Shown here piece after piece: positions 10,741 through 27,100 of a stretch of DNA of 64,000 nucleotides. Each line of letters opens with the position of its first letter. The first letter of the stretch is position 1. Below the pieces are notes generated by a model. The model worked only from the letters and a program-made list of their open reading frames with translations. It searched no databases and had not been told where the DNA came from. Position numbers and translations under genes: made by a program. Origin of the DNA: Portulaca oleracea (lineage: Eukaryota > Streptophyta > Magnoliopsida > Caryophyllales > Portulacaceae); NCBI GenBank assembly GCA_029582165.1, contig CM055890.1:4659044-4723043 (forward strand). Direction: 5' to 3'.

Positions 10741-13700
10741 CACGTGAACTTACCTTAACTCCGCCTAACTAGAGACGAATGCAAGAATTAAGTTTAATGC
10801 GGTCAAAATTTAAAGCTATGTAATTGAAAACTTTATATCTAATTAGCAAAATTTAAAATTTAAATATTATAAATTAGATATAAACAAATCTCTAGTATCA
10901 CATTATATATGATGTTATATAAATAATGTATACATTTTTTTCATCAATTTTAACATTTTAACTTAAATAATAAATAATAAATAAATGTTGCTATCAAATT
11001 ATTTAGGATTGTTCATCAATTCTACCTTATTAACCCAAATTCATGTAATTTACAATTGCATCACATTCATATATGATCAAAGTTTCCAAATATTTGAGCT
11101 TTATAAACAAAAAATATAACAACAAATCAACACAAAAACAATTAATAACCAACAAATGCAAGAAATCGAATAGTTATTTATTCAAACAATCAAATTAATC
11201 TAAATTAATTAAATACTCGATAATGCTAGTAAATTTGATAAATAAAAATAAATCTATAAATAAAAAATATTTTTTCTTAAAAGTAAATTATCTTTAGTTA
11301 TATTTAACACTCAACAAAATTAACATCAAGTAAATACAACAAAATCTTAGATAATAAAAATATGGAACTGATTATTGAAACAATTTACAATTCATGATTT
11401 TTCATGAATTACAAAAAATATTATATAAATTTACTTTAATGTAAAAAATATCAATATATCTTTTTTTTTTCTGATCCCACGTGAAGTAACCTTAACTCCG
11501 CCTTAACTAGAGGTAAATCCTAAAATTAAATTTAATGGGATCAAAATTTAAAGCTGAGTATTTGAAAAATTAATCTCTAACTAGCAAAATTTAAAAATTA
11601 AATATTAAAAATTAGATATGAACAAATAACAAGTATCATACGATATATAATATTATATATATAATGTACTTAATTTCTTCTTCAATTTTAATATTTTATC
11701 TTAAATAATAAATAATAAATAAAAGTAGCTATAAACTTATTTAAAATTATTCAACAGTTAAACCTTATTAACCCAAATTCAAGTTGTTTGTATCACATTC
11801 CGACATGATCAAATTTTCAAAATATTTTTGTTGTATAAAAGTAAAATATTATAGATCAACAATAACCACAAGTCAACACAAAAACAAGTTATGACCAACA
11901 AATGCAACAGCAATCGAATATATATTGGTTCAAACAATCAAATTAATCTAAATTAATTAAATACTAGAGAATGCTATTAAATTTGACAAATAAAAATAGA
12001 AATAAATCTATAAATAGAAATTATATTTTCTTAAAATTAAACTATCTTTAGTTGTATTTAACACTCCAAAAAATTAAAATTAAGTAAAATCAATAAAATC
12101 ATAGCTAATAAAAATAATGAATTGATTATTGAAACAATTTACATTTCATGACTTTTTATTAATTATAACAAAAATTATATAAAATTTACTTTAATGCAAA
12201 AATATCAATATATCTTTTTTTTCCCGAGCCCACGTGAACTCACTTTAACTCCGCCCTAACTAGAGACGAATCCAGAAATTAAGTTCAAAGGGGTCAAAAT
12301 TTAGAGCTAAGTAATTGAAAACTTCATATCTAACTAGCAAAATTTAAAATTTAAATATTAAAAACTAGATATAAATAAAGAACAAGTATCATATGATATA
12401 CAATATTATATATATAATGTAATCAATTACTTCTTCAATTTTAATATTTTATCTTAAATATTAAATAATAAATAAAAGTTGCTATAAATTTATTTAAGAT
12501 TATTCAACAATTACACCTTATTAACCCAAATTCATGTTATTTAAATAACATTCCGATATGATAAAATTTTCCAAATATTTTAGTTGTATAAACATAAAAT
12601 AATATTTATCGAACAACAACCACAAATCAACACAAAAACAAGTAACGACCAACAAATACAATAGAAATCGAATATATGTTGATTCAAACAATCAAATTAA
12701 TCTAAATTATTAAATACTAGAGAATGCTATTAAATTTGACAAATAAAAATAGAAATAAATCTATAAATAGAAATTATATTTTCTTAGAATTAAACTATCT
12801 TTAGTTATATTTAACACTCCACAAAATTAAAATTAAGTAAAATCAATAAAATCATAGCTAATAAAAATATTGAATTGATTATTGAAACAATTTACATTTC
12901 ATGAATTTTCATTAATTATAATAAATAGTATATAAAATTTACTTTAATGCAAAAATAAAAGTATATCTTTTTTTTCGACCCCACGTGAACTTACCTTAAC
13001 TCCGCCCTAACTAGAGACGAATGCAAGAATTAAGTTTAATGCGGTCAAAATTTAAAGCTATGTAATTGAAAACTTTATATCTAATTAGCAAAATTTAAAA
13101 TTTAAATATTATAAATTAGATATAAACAAATCTCTAGTATCACATTATATATGATGTTATATATATAATGTATACATTTTTTTTCATCAATTTTAACATT
13201 TTAACTTAAATAATAAATAATAAATAAATGTTGCTATCAAATTATTTAGGATTGTTCATCAATTCTACCTTATTAACCCAAATTCATGTAATTTACAATT
13301 GCATCACATTCATATATGATCAAAGTTTCCAAATATTTGAGCTTTATAAACAAAAAATATAACAACAAATCAACACAAAAACAATTAATAACCAACAAAT
13401 GCAACAGAAATCGAATAGTTATTTATTCAAACAATCAAATTAATCTAAATTAATTAAATACTCGATAATGCTAGTAAATTTGATAAATAAAAATAAAAAT
13501 AAATCTATAAATAAAAAATATTTTTTCTTAGAAGTAAATTATCTTTAGTTATATTTAACACTCAACAAAATTAACATTAAGTAAATACAAAAAAATCTTA
13601 GATAATAAAAATATGGAACTGATTATTGAAACAATTTACAATTCATGATTTTTCATGAATTACAAAAAATATTATATAAATTTACTTTAAAGTAAAAAAT

Positions 13701-16700
13701 ATCAATATATCTGTTTTTTTCTGATCCCACGTGAAGTCACCTTAACTCCGCCTTAACTAGAGGTAAATCCTAAAATTAAATTTAATGGGATCAAAATTTA
13801 AAGCTGAGTATTTGAAAAATTAATCTCTAACTAGCAAAATTATAAAATTAAATATTAAAAATTAGATATGAACAAATAACAAGTATCATATGATATATAA
13901 TATTATATATATAATGTACTTAATTTCTTCTTCAATTTTAATATTTTATCTTAAATAATAAATAATAAATAAAAGTAGCTATAAACTTATTTAAGATTAT
14001 TCAACAGTTAAACCTTATTAACCCAAATTCAAGTTGTTTGTATCACATTCCGACATGATCAAATTTTCAAAATATTTTTGTTGTATAAAAGTAAAATATT
14101 ATAGATCAACAATAACCACAAGTCAACACAAAAACAAGTTATGACCAACAAATGCAACAGCAATCGAATATATATTGGTTCAAACAATCAAATTAATCTA
14201 AATTAATTAAATACTAGAGAATGCTATTAAATTTGACAAATAAAAATAGAAATAAATCTATAAATAGAAATTATATTTTCTTAAAATTAAACTATCTTTA
14301 GTTGTATTTAACACTCCAAAAAATTAAATTAAGTAAAATCAATAAAATCATAGCTAATAAAAATATTGAATTGATTATTGAAACAATTTACATTTCGTGA
14401 CTTTTCATTAATTATAACAAAAATTATATAAAATTTACTTTAATGCAAAAATATCAATATATCTTTTTTTTCCCGAGCCCACTTGAACTCACTTTAACTC
14501 CGCCCTAACTAGAGACGAATCCAAATTAAGTTCAAAGGGTCAAAATTTATAGCTAAGTAATTGAAAACTTCATATCTAACTAGCAAAATTTAAAATTTAA
14601 ATATTAAAAACTAGATATAAGTAAATAACAAGTATCATATGATATACAATATTATATATATAATGTAATCAATTACTTCTTCAATTTTAATATTTTATCT
14701 TAAATATTAAATAATAAATAAAAGTTGCTATAAATTTATTTAAGATTATTCAACAATTACACCTTATTAACCCAAATTCATGTTATTTAAATAACATTCC
14801 GATATGATAAAATTTTCCAAATATTTTAGTTGTATAAACATAAAATAATATTTATCGAACAACAACCACAAATCAACACAAAAACAAGTAACGACCAACA
14901 AATGCAATAGAAATCGAATATATGTTGATTCAAACAATCAAATTAATCTAAATTAATTAAATACTAGAGAATGCTATTAAATTTGACAAATAAAAATAGA
15001 AATAAATCTATAAATAGAAATTATATTTTCTTAGAATTAAACTATCTTTAGTTATATTTAACACTCCACAAAATTAAAATTAAGTAAAATCAATAAAATC
15101 ATAGCTAATAAAAATATTGAATTGATTATTGAAACAATTTACATTTCATGAATTTTCATTAATTATAATAAATAGTATATAAAATTTACTTTAATGCAAA
15201 AACAACAGTATATCTTTTTTTTCGACCCCACGTGAACTTACCTTAACTCCGCCCTAACTAGAGACGAATGCAAGAATTAAGTTTAATGCGGTCAAAATTT
15301 AAAGCTATGTAATTGAAAACTTTATATCTAATTAGCAAAATTTAAAATTTAAATATTATAAATTAGATATAAACAAATCTCTAGTATCACATTATATATG
15401 ATATTATATATATAATGTATACATTTTTTTTCATCAATTTTAACATTTTTACTTAAATAATAAATAATAAATAAATGTTGCTATCAAATTATTTAGGATT
15501 GTTCATCAATTCTACCTTATTAACCCAAATTCATGTAATTTACAATTGCATCACATTCATATATGATCAAAGTTTCCAAATATTTGAGCTTTATAAACAA
15601 AAAATATAACAACAAATCAACACAAAAACAATTAATAACCAACAAATGCAACAGAAATCGAATAGTTATTTATTCAAACAATCAAATTAATCTAAATTAA
15701 TTAAATACTCGATAATGCTAGTAAATTTGATAAATAAAAATAAATCTATAAATAAAAAATATTTTTTCTTAAAAGTAAATTATCTTTAGTTATATTTAAC
15801 ACTCAACAAAATTAACATCAAGTAAATACAACAAAATCTTAGATAATAAAAATATGGAACTGATTATTGAAACAATTTACAATTCATGATTTTTCATGAA
15901 TTACAAAAAATATTATATAAATTTACTTTAATGTAAAAAATATCAATATATCTTTTTTTTTCTTATCCCACGTGAAGTCACCTTAACTCCGCCTTAACTA
16001 GAGGTAAATCCTAAAATTAAATTTAATGGGATCAAAATTTAAAGCTGAGTATTTGAAAAATTAATCTCTAACTAGCAAAATTTAAAAATTAAATATTAAA
16101 AATTAGATATGAACAAATAACAAGTATCATATGATATATAATATTATATATATAATGTACTTAATTTCTTCTTCAATTTTAATATTTTATCTTAAATAAT
16201 AAATAATAAATAAAAGTAGCTATAAACTTATTTAAGATTATTCAACAGTTAAACCTTATTAACCCAAATTCAAGTTGTTTGTATCACATTCCGACATGAT
16301 CAAATTTTCAAAATATTTTTGTTGTATAAAAGTAAAATATTATAGATCAACAATAACCACAAGTCAACACAAAAACAAGTTATGACCAACAAATGCAACA
16401 GCAATCGAATATATATTGGTTCAAACAATCAAATTAATCTAAATTAATTAAATACTAGAGAATGCTATTAAATTTGACAAATAAAAATAGAAATAAATCT
16501 ATAAATAGAAATTATATTTTCTTAAAATTAAACTATCTTTAGTTGTATTTAACACTCCAAAAAATTAAAATTAAGTAAAATCAATAAAATCATAGCTAAT
16601 AAAAATATTGAATTGATTATTGAAACAATTTACATTTCGTGACTTTTCATTAATTATAACAAAATTATATAAAATTTACTTTAATGCAAAAATATCAATA

Positions 16701-17467
16701 TATCTTTTTTCCGAGCCCACGTGAACTCACTTTAACTCCGCCTAACTAGAGACGAATCCAGAAATTAAGTTCAAAGGGTCAAAATTTAGAGCTAAGTAAT
16801 TGAAAACTTCATATCTAACTAGCAAAATTTAAAATTTAAATATTAAAAACTAGATATAAATAAATAACAAGTATCATATGATATACAATATTATATATAT
16901 AATGTAATCAATTACTTCTTCAATTTTAATATTTTATCTTAAATATTAAATAATAAATAAAAGTTGCTATAAATTTATTTAAGATTATTCAACAATTACA
17001 CCTTATTAACCCAAATTCATGTTATTTAAATAACATTCCGATATGATAAAATTTTCCAAATATTTTAGTTGTATAAACATAAAATAATATTTATCGAACA
17101 ACAACCACAAATCAACACAAAAACAAGTAACGACCAACAAATGCAATAGAAATCGAATATATGTTGATTCAAACAATCAAATTAATCTAAATTAATTAAA
17201 TACTAGAGAATGCTATTAAATTTGACAAATAAAAATAGAAATAAATCTATAAATAGAAATTATATTTTCTTAGAATTAAACTATCTTTAGTTATATTTAA
17301 CACTCCACAAAATTAAAATTAAGTAAAATCAATAAAATCATAGCTAATAAAAATATTGAATTGATTATTGAAACAATTTACATTTCATGAATTTTCATTA
17401 ATTATAATAAATAGTATATAAAATTTACTTTAATGCAAAAATAACAGTATATCTTTTTTTTCGACCC
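10741..17467 (+). repeat. Nine-monomer super-repeat, copy 1 (~6.73 kb)
   Basis: Three trimers with distinct signatures. The first has 'ttatttaaaattattc' (~11740), 'gactttttatt' (~12147) and 'aaagaacaag' (~12376). The second has 'ctttaaagtaaaaaat' (~13685), 'tctgtttttttctg' and a CACTTGAAC box at ~14480. The third is preceded by 'aaaacaacagtat' (~15200). The same order recurs at 17468 and 24190. Private changes include CACGTGAAGTAACC near 11480 and 'catacgatat' near 11639. Confidence 0.85.
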
Positions 17468-20400
17468 CACGTGAACTTACCTTAACTCCGCCCTAACTAG
17501 AGACGAATGCAAGAATTAAGTTTAATGCGGTCAAAATTTAAAGCTATGTAATTGAAAACTTTATATCTAATTAGCAAAATTTAAAATTTAAATATTATAA
17601 ATTAGATATAAACAAATCTCTAGTATCACATTATATATGATGTTATATATATAATGTATACATTTTTTTCATCAATTTTAACATTTTAACTTAAATAATA
17701 AATAATAAATAAATGTTGCTATCAAATTATTTAGGATTGTTCATCAATTCTACCTTATTAACCCAAATTCATGTAATTTACAATTGCATCACATTCATAT
17801 ATGATCAAAGTTTCCAAATATTTGAGCTTTATAAACAAAAAATATAACAACAAATCAACACAAAAACAATTAATAACCAACAAATGCAACAGAATCGAAT
17901 AGTTATTTATTCAAACAATCAAATTAATCTAAATTAATTAAATACTCGATAATGCTAGTAAATTTGATAAATAAAAATAAATCTATAAATAAAAAATATT
18001 TTTTCTTAAAAGTAAATTATCTTTAGTTATATTTAACACTCAACAAAATTAACATCAAGTAAATACAACAAAATCTTAGATAATAAAAATATGGAACTGA
18101 TTATTGAAACAATTTACAATTCATGATTTTTCATGAATTACAAAAAATATTATATAAATTTACTTTAATGTAAAAAATATCAATATATCTTTTTTTTTTC
18201 TGATCCCACGTGAAGTCACCTTAACTCCGCCTTAACTAGAGGTAAATCCTAAAATTAAATTTAATGGGATCAAAATTTAAAGCTGAGTATTTGAAAAATT
18301 AATCTCTAACTAGCAAAATTTAAAAATTAAATATTAAAAATTAGATATGAACAAATAACAAGTATCATATGATATATAATATTATATATATAATGTACTT
18401 AATTTCTTCTTCAATTTTAATATTTTATCTTAAATAATAAATAATAAATAAAAGTAGCTATAAACTTATTTAAAATTATTCAACAGTTAAACCTTATTAA
18501 CCCAAATTCAAGTTGTTTGTATCACATTCCGACATGATCAAATTTTCAAAATATTTTGTTGTATAAAAGTAAAATATTATAGATCAACAATAACCACAAG
18601 TCAACACAAAAACAAGTTATGACCAACAAATGCAACAGCAATCGAATATATATTGGTTCAAACAATCAAATTAATCTAAATTAATTAAATACTAGAGAAT
18701 GCTATTAAATTTGACAAATAAAAATAGAAATAAATCTATAAATAGAAATTATATTTTCTTAAAATTAAACTATCTTTAGTTGTATTTAACACTCCAAAAA
18801 ATTAAAATTAAGTAAAATCAATAAAATCATAGCTAATAAAAATATTGAATTGATTATTGAAACAATTTACATTTCATGACTTTTTATTAATTATAACAAA
18901 AATTATATAAAATTTACTTTAATGCAAAAATATCAATATATCTTTTTTTTCCCGAGCCCACGTGAACTCACTTTAACTCCGCCCTAACTAGAGACGAATC
19001 CAAATTAAGTTAATAGGGTTCAAAATTTAGAGCTAAGTAATTGAAAACTTCATATCTAACTAGCAAAATTTAAAATTTAAATATTAAAAACTAGATATAA
19101 ATAAAGAACAAGTATCATATGATATACAATATTATATATATAATGTAATCAATTACTTCTTCAATTTTAATATTTTATCTTAAATATTAAATAATAAATA
19201 AAAGTTGCTATAAATTTATTTAAGATTATTCAACAATTACACCTTATTAACCCAAATTCATGTTATTTAAATAACATTCCGATATGATAAAATTTTCCAA
19301 ATATTTTAGTTGTATAAACATAAAATAATATTTATCGAACAACAACCACAAATCAACACAAAAACAAGTAACGACCAACAAATGCAATAGAAATCGAATA
19401 TATGTTGATTCAAACAATCAAATTAATCTAAATTAATTAAATACTAGAGAATGCTATTAAATTTGACAAATAAAAATAGAAATAAATCTATAAATAGAAA
19501 TTATATTTTCTTAGAATTAAACTATCTTTAGTTATATTTAACACTCCACAAAATTAAAATTAAGTAAAATCAATAAAATCATAGCTAATAAAAATATTGA
19601 ATTGATTATTGAAACAATTTACATTTCATGAATTTTCATTAATTATAATAAATAGTATATAAAATTTACTTTAATGCAAAAATAAAAGTATATCTTTTTT
19701 TTCGACCACGTGAACTTACCTTAACTCCGCCCTAACTAGAGACGAATGCAAGAATTAAGTTTAATGCGGTCAAAATTTAAAGCTATGTAATTGAAAACTT
19801 TATATCTAATTAGCAAAATTTAAAATTTAAATATTATAAATTAGATATAAACAAATCTCTAGTATCACATTATATATGATGTTATATATATAATGTATAC
19901 ATTTTTTTTCATCAATTTTAACATTTTAACTTAAATAATAAATAATAAATAAATGTTGCTATCAAATTATTTAGGATTGTTCATCAATTCTACCTTATTA
20001 ACCCAAATTCATGTAATTTACAATTGCATCACATTCATATATGATCAAAGTTTCCAAATATTTGAGCTTTATAAACAAAAATATAACAACAAATCAACAC
20101 AAAAACAATTAATAACCAACAAATGCAACAGAAATCGAATAGTTATTTATTCAAACAATCAAATTAATCTAAATTAATTAAATACTCGATAATGCTAGTA
20201 AATTTGATAAATAAAAATAAAAATAAATTTATAAATAAAAAATATTTTTTCTTAGAAGTAAATTATCTTTAGTTATATTTAACACTCAACAAAATTAACA
20301 TTAAGTAAATACAAAAAAATCTTAGATAATAAAAATATGGAACTGATTATTGAAACAATTTACAATTCATGATTTTTCATGAATTACAAAAAATATTATA

Positions 20401-23400
20401 TAAATTTACTTTAAAGTAAAAAATATCAATATATCTGTTTTTTTCTGATCCCACGTGAAGTCACCTTAACTCCGCCTTAACTAGAGGTAAATCCTAAAAT
20501 TAAATTTAATGGGATCAAAATTTAATGCTGAGTATTTGAAAAATTAATCTCTAACTAGCAAAATTAAAAAATTAAATATTAAAAATTAGATATGAACAAA
20601 TAACAAGTATCATATGATATATAATATTATATATATAATGTACTTAATTTCTTCTTCAATTTTAATATTTTATCTTAAATAATAAATAATAAATAAAAGT
20701 AGCTATAAACTTATTTAAGATTATTCAACAGTTAAACCTTATTAACCCAAATTCAAGTTGTTTGTATCACATTCCGACATGATCAAATTTTCAAAATATT
20801 TTTGTTGTATAAAAGTAAAATATTATAGATCAACAATAACCACAAGTCAACACAAAAACAAGTTATGACCAACAAATGCAACAGCAATCGAATATATATT
20901 GGTTCAAACAATCAAATTAATCTAAATTAATTAAATACTAGAGAATGCTATTAAATTTGACAAATAAAAATAGAAATAAATCTATAAATAGAAATTATAT
21001 TTTCTTAAAATTAAACTATCTTTAGTTGTATTTAACACTCCAAAAAATTAAAATTAAGTAAAATCAATAAAATCATAGCTAATAAAAATATTGAATTGAT
21101 TATTGAAACAATTTACATTTCGTGACTTTTCATTAATTATAACAAAAATTATATAAAATTTACTTTAATGCAAAAATATCAATATATCTTTTTTTTCCCG
21201 AGCCCACTTGAACTCACTTTAACTCCGCCCTAACTAGAGACGAATCCAGAAATTAAGTTCAAAGGGGTCAAAATTTATAGCTAAGTAATTGAAAACTTCA
21301 TATCTAACTAGCAAAATTTAAAATTTAAATATTAAAAACTAGATATAAGTAAATAACAAGTATCATATGATATACAATATTATATATATAATGTAATCAA
21401 TTACTTCTTCAATTTTAATATTTTATCTTAAATATTAAATAATAAATAAAAGTTGCTATAAATTTATTTAAGATTATTCAACAATTACACCTTATTAACC
21501 CAAATTCATGTTATTTAAATAACATTCCGATATGATAAAATTTACCAAATATTTTAGTTGTATAAACATAAAATAATATTTATCGAACAACAACCACAAA
21601 TCAACACAAAAACAAGTAACGACCAACAAATGCAATAGAAATCGAATATATGTTGATTCAAACAATCAAATTAATCTAAATTAATTAAATACTAGAGAAT
21701 GCTATTAAATTTGACAAATAAAAATAGAAATAAATCTATAAATAGAAATTATATTTTCTTAGAATTAAACTATCTTTAGTTATATTTAACACTCCACAAA
21801 ATTAAAATTAAGTAAAATCAATAAAATCATAGCTAATAAAAATATTGAATTGATTATTGAAACAATTTACATTTCATGAATTTTCATTAATTATAATAAA
21901 TAGTATATAAAATTTACTTTAATGCAAAAACAACAGTATATTTTTTTTTTCGACCCCACGTGAACTTACCTTAACTCCGCCCTAACTAGAGACGAATGCA
22001 AGAATTAAGTTTAATGCGGTCAAAATTTAAAGCTATGTAATTGAAAACTTTATATCTAATTAGCAAAATTTAAAATTTAAATATTATAAATTAGATATAA
22101 ACAAATCTCTAGTATCACATTATATATGATGTTATATATATAATGTATACATTTTTTTCATCAATTTTAACATTTTAACTTAAATAATAAATAATAAATA
22201 AATGTTGCTATCAAATTATTTAGGATTGTTCATCAATTCTACCTTATTAACCCAAATTCATGTAATTTACAATTGCATCACATTCATATATGATCAAAGT
22301 TTCCAAATATTTGAGCTTTATAAACAAAAATATAACAACAAATCAACACAAAAACAATTAATAACCAACAAATGCAATGTAAATCGAATAGTTATTTATT
22401 CAAACAATCAAATTAATCTAAATTAATTAAATACTCGATAATGCTAGTAAATTTGATAAATAAAAATAAATCTATAAATAAAAATATTTTTCTTAAAAGT
22501 AAATTATCTTTAGTTATATTTAACACTCAACAAAATTAACATCAAGTAAATACAACAAAATCTTAGATAATAAAAATATTGAACTGATTATTGAAACAAT
22601 TTACAATTCATGATTTTTCATGAATTAAAAAAATATTATATAAATTTACTTTAATGTAAAAAATATCAATATATCTTTTTTTTTGATCCACGTGAAGTCA
22701 CCTTAACTCCGCCTTAACTAGAGGTAAATCCTAAAATTAAATTTAATGGGATCAAAATTTAAAGTGAGTATTTGAAAAATTAATCTCTAACTAGCAAAAT
22801 TTAAAAATTAAATATTAAAAATTAGATATGAACAAATAACAAGTATCATATGATATATAATATTATATATATAATGTACTTAATTTCTTCTTCAATTTTA
22901 ATATTTTATCTTAAAAATAAATAATAAATAAAAGTAGCTATAAACTTATTTAAGATTATTCAACATTAAACCTTATTAACCCAAATTCAAGTTGTTTGTA
23001 TCACATTCCGACATGATCAAATTTTCAAAATATTTTGTTGTATAAAAGTAAAATATTATAGATCAACAATAACCACAAGTCAACACAAAAACAAGTTATG
23101 ACCAACAAATGCAACAGCAATCGAATATATATTGGTTCAAACAATCAAATTAATCTAAATTAATTAAATACTAGAGAATGCTATTAAATTTGACAAATAA
23201 AAATAGAAATAAATCTATAAATAGAAATTATATTTTCTTAAAATTAAACTATCTTTAGTTGTATTTAACACTCCAAAAAATTAAAATTAAGTAAAATCAA
23301 TAAAATCATAGCTAATAAAAATATTGAATTGATTATTGAAACAATTTACATTTCATGACTTTTCATTAATTATAACAAAAATTATATAAAATTTACTTTA

Positions 23401-24189
23401 ATGCAAAAATATCAATATATCTTTTTTTTCCCGAGCCCACGTGAACTCACTTTAACTCCGCCCTAACTAGAGACGAATCCAGAAATTAAGTTCAAAGGGG
23501 TCAAAATTTAGAGCTAAGTAATTGAAAACTTCATATCTAACTAGCAAAATTTAAAATTTAAATATTAAAAACTAGATATAAATAAATAACAAGTATCATA
23601 TGATATACAATATTATATATATAATGTAATCAATTACTTCTTCAATTTTAATATTTTATCTTAAATATTAAATAATAAATAAAAGTTGCTATAAATTTAT
23701 TTAAGATTATTCAACAATTACACCTTATTAACCCAAATTCATGTTATTTAAATAACATTCCGATATGATAAAATTTTCCAAATATTTTAGTTGTATAAAC
23801 ATAAAATAATATTTATCGAACAACAACCACAAATCAACACAAAAACAAGTAACGACCAACAAATGCAATAGAAATCGAATATATGTTGATTCAAACAATC
23901 AAATTAATCTAAATTAATTAAATACTAGAGAATGCTATTAAATTTGACAAATAAAAATAGAAATAAATCTATAAATAGAAATTATATTTTCTTAGAATTA
24001 AACTATCTTTAGTTATATTTAACACTCCACAAAATTAAAATTAAGTAAAATCAATAAAATCATAGCTAATAAAAATATTGAATTGATTATTGAAACAATT
24101 TACATTTCATGAATTTTCATTAATTATAATAAATAGTATATAAAATTTACTTTAATGCAAAAATAACAGTATATCTTTTTTTTCGACCC
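17468..24189 (+). repeat. Nine-monomer super-repeat, copy 2 (~6.72 kb)
   Basis: It has the same signatures as copy 1, shifted by about 6.73 kb: 'ttatttaaaattattc' ~18472, 'gactttttatt' ~18878, 'aaagaacaag' ~19104, 'ctttaaagt' ~20413, CACTTGAAC ~21206, 'aaaacaacagtat' ~21927. It shares 'aaaatttaccaaat' (~21537) with copy 3 ('aaaatttacgaaat' ~28265), where copy 1 has 'aaaattttccaaat'. Copies 2 and 3 are thus closer to each other at that site. Confidence 0.85.
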
Positions 24190-27100
24190 CACGTGAACTT
24201 ACCTTAACTCCGCCCTAACTAGAGACGAATGCAAGAATTAAGTTTAATGCGGTCAAAATTTAAAGCTATGTAATTGAAAACTTTATATCTAATTAGCAAA
24301 ATTTAAAATTTAAATATTATAAATTAGATATAAACAAATCTCTAGTATCACATTATATATGATGTTATATATATAATGTATACATTTTTTTCATCAATTT
24401 TAACATTTTAACTTAAATAATAAATAATAAATAAATGTTGCTATCAAATTATTTAGGATTGTTCATCAATTCTACCTTATTAACCCAAATTCATGTAATT
24501 TACAATTGCATCACATTCATATATGATCAAAGTTTCCAAATATTTGAGCTTTATAAACAAAAAATATAACAACAAATCAACACAAAAACAATTAATAACC
24601 AACAAATGCAACAGAAATCGAATAGTTATTTATTCAAACAATCAAATTAATCTAAATTAATTAAATACTCGATAATGCTAGTAAATTTGATAAATAAAAA
24701 TAAATCTATAAATAAAAAATATTTTTTCTTAAAAGTAAATTATCTTTAGTTATATTTAACACTCAACAAAATTAACATCAAGTAAATACAACAAAATCTT
24801 AGATAATAAAAATATGGAACTGATTATTGAAACAATTTACAATTCATGATTTTTCATGAATTACAAAAAATATTATATAAATTTACTTTAATGTAAAAAA
24901 TATCAATATATCTTTTTTTTTTCTGATCCCACGTGAAGTCACCTTAACTCCGCCTTAACTAGAGGTAAATCCTAAAATTAAATTTAATGGGATCAAAATT
25001 TAAAGCTGAGTATTTGAAAAATTAATCTCTAACTAGCAAAATTTAAAAATTAAATATTAAAAATTAGATATGAACAAATAACAAGTATCATATGATATAT
25101 AATATTATATATATAATGTACTTAATTTCTTCTTCAATTTTAATATTTTATCTTAAATAATAAATAATAAATAAAAGTAGCTATAAACTTATTTAAAATT
25201 ATTCAACAGTTAAACCTTATTAACCCAAATTCAAGTTGTTTGTATCACATTCCGACATGATCAAATTTTCAAAATATTTTTGTTGTATAAAAGTAAAATA
25301 TTATAGATCAACAATAACCACAAGTCAACACAAAAACAAGTTATGACCAACAAATGCAACAGCAATCGAATATATATTGGTTCAAACAATCAAATTAATC
25401 TAAATTAATTAAATACTAGAGAATGCTATTAAATTTGACAAATAAAAATAGAAATAAATCTATAAATAGAAATTATATTTTCTTAAAATTAAACTATCTT
25501 TAGTTGTATTTAACACTCCAAAAAATTAAAATTAAGTAAAATCAATAAAATCATAGCTAATAAAAATATTGAATTGATTATTGAAACAATTTACATTTCA
25601 TGACTTTTTATTAATTATAACAAAAATTATATAAAATTTACTTTAATGCAAAAATATCAATATATCTTTTTTTTCCCGAGCCCACGTGAACTCACTTTAA
25701 CTCCGCCCTAACTAGAGACGAATCCAGAAATTAAGTTCAAAGGGGTCAAAATTTAGAGCTAAGTAATTGAAAACTTCATATCTAACTAGCAAAATTTAAA
25801 ATTTAAATATTAAAAACTAGATATAAATAAAGAACAAGTATCATATGATATACAATATTATATATATAATGTAATCAATTACTTCTTCAATTTTAATATT
25901 TTATCTTAAATATTAAATAATAAATAAAAGTTGCTATAAATTTATTTAAGATTATTCAACAATTACACCTTATTAACCCAAATTCATGTTATTTAAATAA
26001 CATTCCGATATGATAAAATTTTCCAAATATTTTAGTTGTATAAACATAAAATAATATTTATCGAACAACAACCACAAATCAACACAAAAACAAGTAACGA
26101 CCAACAAATGCAATAGAAATCGAATATATGTTGATTCAAACAATCAAATTAATCTAAATTAATTAAATACTAGAGAATGCTATTAAATTTGACAAATAAA
26201 AATAGAAATAAATCTATAAATAGAAATTATATTTTCTTAGAATTAAACTATCTTTAGTTATATTTAACACTCCACAAAATTAAAATTAAGTAAAATCAAT
26301 AAAATCATAGCTAATAAAAATATTGAATTGATTATTGAAACAATTTACATTTCATGAATTTTCATTAATTATAATAAATAGTATATAAAATTTACTTTAA
26401 TGCAAAAATAAAAGTATATCTTTTTTTTCGACCCCACGTGAACTTACCTTAACTCCGCCCTAACTAGAGACGAATGCAAGAATTAAGTTTAATGCGGTCA
26501 AAATTTAAAGCTATGTAATTGAAAACTTTATATCTAATTAGCAAAATTTAAAATTTAAATATTATAAATTAGATATAAACAAATCTCTAGTATCACATTA
26601 TATATGATGTTATATATATAATGTATACATTTTTTTCATCAATTTTAACATTTTAACTTAAATAATAAATAATAAATAAATGTTGCTATCAAATTATTTA
26701 GGATTGTTCATCAATTCTACCTTATTAACCCAAATTCATGTAATTTACAATTGCATCACATTCATATATGATCAAAGTTTCCAAATATTTGAGCTTTATA
26801 AACAAAAAATATAACAACAAATCAACACAAAAACAATTAATAACCAACAAATGCAACAGAAATCGAATAGTTATTTATTCAAACAATCAAATTAATCTAA
26901 ATTAATTAAATACTCGATAATGCTAGTAAATTTGATAAATAAAAATAAAAATAAATCTATAAATAAAAAATATTTTTTCTTAGAAGTAAATTATCTTTAG
27001 TTATATTTAACACTCAACAAAATTAACATTAAGTAAATACAAAAAAATCTTAGATAATAAAAATATGGAACTGATTATTGAAACAATTTACAATTCATGA

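Noticed and set aside
19953..20177. 74-codon open frame in M1, repeated at 22202-22426 and 28929-29153
   Set aside because: It is open only where a six-A run has lost one A; the other trimer copies at the same place are closed by a stop. The content is A+T-driven (Asn, Ile, Lys) with no motif, so it is a chance frame in satellite.
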